Shown here in pieces: positions 61,047 through 64,000 of a stretch of DNA of 64,000 nt (its first letter is position 1; each line of letters starts with the position of its first letter). The DNA is from Luteimonas sp. JM171 (GTDB lineage: Bacteria; Pseudomonadota; Gammaproteobacteria; Xanthomonadales; Xanthomonadaceae). The notes under the pieces were generated by a model. It searched no databases. It was not told the origin of the DNA and saw nothing but the letters and a program-made list of their open reading frames with translations. The DNA lies in NCBI RefSeq assembly GCF_001717465.1, contig NZ_CP017074.1, forward strand, positions 2,694,873-2,758,872, written 5' to 3'. The position numbers were made by a program, and so were the translations under genes.

Positions 61047-61820
61047 TCAGGACATGAACTGCTCGCTGACGATGCGCTCTTCCAGGTTGTGCTCCGGATC
61101 AAACAGCAGCGTCACCTCGCGGCCGCGGGCTTCGCGGATCCTGACCTCGACCACGTCGCGCACCTCGTGCGAGTCCGCGGTGGCGCTGACCGGACGCTTG
61201 TATGGATCCAGCACCCGGAAGCAGACCTCGGTTTCCGCCTTGAGCAGCGCCCCACGCCAGCGGCGCGGGCGGAACGGGGCGATCGGCGTGAGCGCGACGA
61301 TCCCCGAGCCGAACGGCAGGATCGGGCCGCTGGCCGAGTAGTTGTAGGCGCTGCTGCCGGCCGGCGTGGCCACCAGCACGCCGTCGCAGATCAGCTCGTC
61401 GAGCCGGGTCTGCCCGTTGAGGTCGATGCTCAGGTGCGCCGCCTGCCGGGTCTGGCGCAGCAGCGAGACCTCGTTGTACGCCAGCGATCCAACGCTGGCG
61501 CCCGACTCGGTCTGTACGATCATCTCCAGCGGCTTGAGCACCGCCGGCTCGGCCGCGCTGATGCGCTGCAGCAGGTCGGCCTCGTTGAAGTGGTTCATGA
61601 GGAAGCCGACGGTGCCCAGCTTCATCCCGAACACCGGCTTGGCGAGCCCGCCGTGGCGGTGGAGCGTCTGCAGCATGAAGCCATCGCCACCCAGCGCGCA
61701 CAGGATGTCGGCCTCCTCCGGCCCGACCTGCCCGTACCGGGCGGTCAGTGACTCCTGGGCCTGCCTTGCGGCCTCGGTGGGTGCGGCGAGGAATGCAATG
61801 CGGGGCTGGTCGGGACTCAT
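61047..61820 (-). CDS. nadK: NAD kinase
   Basis: The protein is 257 residues from [13 protein letters not shown]. The diacylglycerol-kinase-like motif [16 protein letters not shown], the [14 protein letters not shown] segment and the conserved [16 protein letters not shown] are NAD-kinase signatures. It phosphorylates NAD to NADP. The longer upstream frame (4 residues) is ambiguous. Confidence 0.95.
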   Translation of the reverse strand: MSPDQPRIAFLAAPTEAARQAQESLTARYGQVGPEEADILCALGGDGFMLQTLHRHGGLAKPVFGMKLGTVGFLMNHFNEADLLQRISAAEPAVLKPLEMIVQTESGASVGSLAYNEVSLLRQTRQAAHLSIDLNGQTRLDELICDGVLVATPAGSSAYNYSASGPILPFGSGIVALTPIAPFRPRRWRGALLKAETEVCFRVLDPYKRPVSATADSHEVRDVVEVRIREARGREVTLLFDPEHNLEERIVSEQFMS

Positions 61821-61920
61821 GGGCGGCAGCATAGCGCACGCCCCGCGCCGGTTGGATCACGCCCTGCCCACCGGAAGCGGCGTGCCCCGCGGGAGGGCAC
61901 GCCGCACCGGGGGACCCGGC

Positions 61921-64000
61921 TCAGCCGGCGATCTGTGACAGCACGCTGACGGCCACCGACGCGGTCGGGTAGTCCAGCGACTTCTGCGAGAACATTTCCT
62001 CCAGCATCGACAGGGTGAAGCGGAGCGAGGCGTCGTCGCGCCCCAGCCACGCCTGCACCTTGGCGTCGGCGTCACCGCCCCGGGCGGACAGCGCCTGCCC
62101 GGTCAGCTGGATCTGCCTGGCCGCCAGGTCATCGCGCAGGACGCCCCGGGCCACCGCGTGCCAGCGGCCCTGTACCTCCAGCGCATCGATCTGGTCGAAC
62201 AGCCACGGCAAGCGCAGCGCATCGCCCACGCGGTAATGCACCTTGGCCACCTCAACCGGCTTGAGCTTGCGCGCGGCCGCCAGCTCGATGATGTCGAACA
62301 CCGGCTCCAGGTACGGCAGCTCGGCCAGGTCCTCGGCCAGCTGCGCCGGCATGCCGCGCTCGCGCCAGCCGGCGCGGCGGGCGTCGTAGCCGGGGCGCTG
62401 GGAATCCGGGAGGATCCCATCGGCGCTGCGGATGGCGTTGAAGCCGTCGCTGTAACGCGCCACCGCGTCGGTGATCCCGGGCATCGGCCCGGGGCGGTTG
62501 AGCAGCCAGCGCACAAACGAGCGCTGCAGGTTCCAGATCTCCAGCAGGGCATCGATCTGCACCGCCTCGGGCACCTTGCCGTCCAGCTCCTCGAGCTGGC
62601 TCCACAGGGTGCGGGCGTTGAGCACCTCGCGGCCGATGGTGTACGCCTTGGCCACTTCCGCCGCGGTGCGCCCGGTGTCTTCCTGCATGCGCATGATGAA
62701 GGTCGCGCCCATGCGGTTGATGGTGGCGTTGGTGACGGCGGTGGCGATGATCTCGCGCTTGAGCGGGTGCTCCTCCATCGCCGCGGCGTACTTCTTCTGC
62801 AGCGGCGTGGGGAAGTAGCGCTGCAGTTCCTTGGACAGGTACGGATCCTCGGGGATGTCCGAATCCAGCAGCTGGTCGTAGACCACCTGCTTGGAGTAGG
62901 ACAGCAGCACCGCAAGCTCCGGCCGGGTCAGGCCCTCGTCGCGGGCCTTGCGCGCGGCCAGCTCGGCATCCGACGGCAGGTACTCGATCTGCCGGTCCAG
63001 CAGCCCCTGGGCCTCCAGGGTGCGGATGAAGTGCTGCTTGGAGCCCAGCCGCGGCACGCTCATCCGCTCCATCAGGCTCAGGGCCTGGTTCTGGCGGATG
63101 TTGTCCCACAGCACCAGGGTCTCGACCTCATGGGTCATGTCCAGCAGCAGCTTGTTGCGCGCCTTGAGCGCAAGCTTTCCTTTGCGCACCTGGGCGTTGA
63201 GCAGGATCTTGATGTTGACCTCGCGGTCGGAGGTGCCCACGCCGCCGGAGTTGTCGATGAAGTCGGCGTTGAGGATCACCCCGGCCTGGGCGGCCTCGAT
63301 GCGGCCCAGCTGGGTGAAGCCCAGGTTGCCGCCCTCGCCCACGATCCGCGCGCGCAGTTCGCCGCCGTTGACGCGAACCGCGTTGTTGGCGCGGTCGCCG
63401 ACGTCGGCCTGGGTTTCAGACGACCCCTTGACGTAGGTGCCGATGCCGCCGTTCCACAGCAGGTCCACCGGCGCGCGCAGCACCGCCTTGATCAGGTCGT
63501 TGGGGCTCAGCTCCTTGACGTCCTCCTCCAGTCCCAGCGCCTCGCGCATCTGCGGCGAGACCGGGATCGATTTGGCGCTGCGCGGCCACACGCCGCCGCC
63601 CTTGCTGATCAGCTTGCGGTCGTAGTCGTCCCAGCTCGAGCGCGGGGTCTTGAACAGGCGGTCGCGCTCCTTGAACGACTTGGCAGCGTCCGGATCCGGG
63701 TCGATGAACACGTGGCGGTGGTCGAACGCCCCCACCAGGCGGATGTGCTTGGACAGGCGCATGCCGTTGCCGAACACGTCGCCTGACATGTCGCCGATGC
63801 CCACCACGGTGAAGTCCTGTTTCTGGCAATCGATGCCCAGCGCACGGAAGTGGCGCTTGACGGATTCCCAGGCGCCCTTGGCGGTGATGCCCATGCCCTT
63901 GTGGTCATAGCCCACCGAGCCGCCGGAGGCGAAGGCGTCGCCAAGCCAGAAGTTGTACTCGGCGGAGATGCCGTTGGCGATGTCGGAGAACGTCGCCGTG
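61921..64000 (-). CDS. gdhB: NAD-specific glutamate dehydrogenase, large type (partial)
   Basis: The frame is open at the right edge; about 690 C-terminal residues are inside the window of a protein normally near 1600. The catalytic GDH domain is visible: VGIGDMSGDVFGNGM, VNGGELRARIVGEGGNLGFTQ, ADFIDNSGGVGTSDREVNIK. A long helical C-terminal domain follows (about residue 300 of the visible part on). It oxidatively deaminates glutamate to 2-oxoglutarate with NAD, feeding amino-acid nitrogen breakdown. The 5' end and start are not visible. Confidence 0.94.
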   Translation of the reverse strand, partial: TATFSDIANGISAEYNFWLGDAFASGGSVGYDHKGMGITAKGAWESVKRHFRALGIDCQKQDFTVVGIGDMSGDVFGNGMRLSKHIRLVGAFDHRHVFIDPDPDAAKSFKERDRLFKTPRSSWDDYDRKLISKGGGVWPRSAKSIPVSPQMREALGLEEDVKELSPNDLIKAVLRAPVDLLWNGGIGTYVKGSSETQADVGDRANNAVRVNGGELRARIVGEGGNLGFTQLGRIEAAQAGVILNADFIDNSGGVGTSDREVNIKILLNAQVRKGKLALKARNKLLLDMTHEVETLVLWDNIRQNQALSLMERMSVPRLGSKQHFIRTLEAQGLLDRQIEYLPSDAELAARKARDEGLTRPELAVLLSYSKQVVYDQLLDSDIPEDPYLSKELQRYFPTPLQKKYAAAMEEHPLKREIIATAVTNATINRMGATFIMRMQEDTGRTAAEVAKAYTIGREVLNARTLWSQLEELDGKVPEAVQIDALLEIWNLQRSFVRWLLNRPGPMPGITDAVARYSDGFNAIRSADGILPDSQRPGYDARRAGWRERGMPAQLAEDLAELPYLEPVFDIIELAAARKLKPVEVAKVHYRVGDALRLPWLFDQIDALEVQGRWHAVARGVLRDDLAARQIQLTGQALSARGGDADAKVQAWLGRDDASLRFTLSMLEEMFSQKSLDYPTASVAVSVLSQIAG

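Overview
The window is high-G+C chromosomal DNA from a gammaproteobacterium of the Xanthomonadaceae/Lysobacteraceae group. Supporting this are the linkage prfB - LytTR regulator - recJ - rpfE - greA - carB - carA (the rpf-linked block of Xanthomonas relatives), the hrcA-grpE-dnaK-dnaJ cluster, the divergent fur/bamE pair and the ratA-rnfH/smpB/ssrA neighbourhood. Genus and species cannot be fixed from the sequence alone.

Layout. 1-4.8 kb: 5' end of prfB with its programmed frameshift, a membrane-bound LytTR regulator, an acyltransferase-3 protein, a PAP2 phosphatase and an exported protein with four PPC-like repeats. 4.85-18.2 kb (minus strand): recJ, rpfE, greA, carB, carA, dapB, then dnaJ, dnaK, grpE and hrcA; sigma-32-like promoters lie ahead of grpE and dnaK. 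18.3-24.8 kb: recN, fur, bamE, rnfH, ratA, smpB, an orphan hybrid-free sensor kinase, and the tmRNA gene ssrA with its own promoter and terminator.

25-40.4 kb: an accessory island inserted just downstream of ssrA, visibly lower in G+C than its flanks. It carries a heat/stress-tolerance operon of the tLST/LHR (TLPQC) type on the minus strand: sHSP20, a truncated yfdX, an intact yfdX, hdeD, an unusual hibernation-factor/sigma-like fusion, clpK (clpG), a phospholipase-D-type cardiolipin synthase, ftsH, a TrxC-type thioredoxin, a kefB remnant, psiE, an M48 peptidase broken by an in-frame stop, and a small membrane ORF joined to a recombinase remnant. A DUF1778/GNAT toxin-antitoxin pair marks the left side. 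A PrlF/YhaV pair, next to an IS3-family fragment, marks the right side. A second tmRNA-3'-end-like sequence lies near the right boundary. No intact integrase is present. The products would act together on protein aggregates (ClpK, sHSP20), membrane protein quality (FtsH), redox, envelope lipid and translation.

40.6-47.7 kb: OmpA-family lipoprotein, dnaB, the rplI-rpsR-rpsF cluster, an ErpA/IscA-type protein, asnS, two small hypothetical proteins, and an SDR lacking the usual catalytic Tyr/Lys. 47.8-57.6 kb (plus strand): nei, then a kynurenine-degradation operon (aminomuconate semialdehyde dehydrogenase, beta-carbonic anhydrase, RidA-type deaminase, 3-hydroxyanthranilate dioxygenase, ACMS decarboxylase, kynureninase, kynurenine monooxygenase), followed by sbcB and a DUF2461 protein.

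57.6-64 kb: an aldehyde dehydrogenase remnant, a striking pair of repeats with a shared 48-nt core and copy-specific hairpin stems, a trimethylamine monooxygenase (tmm), a 5'-nucleotidase, NAD kinase, and the 3' two-thirds or so of a large NAD-glutamate dehydrogenase running off the right edge.
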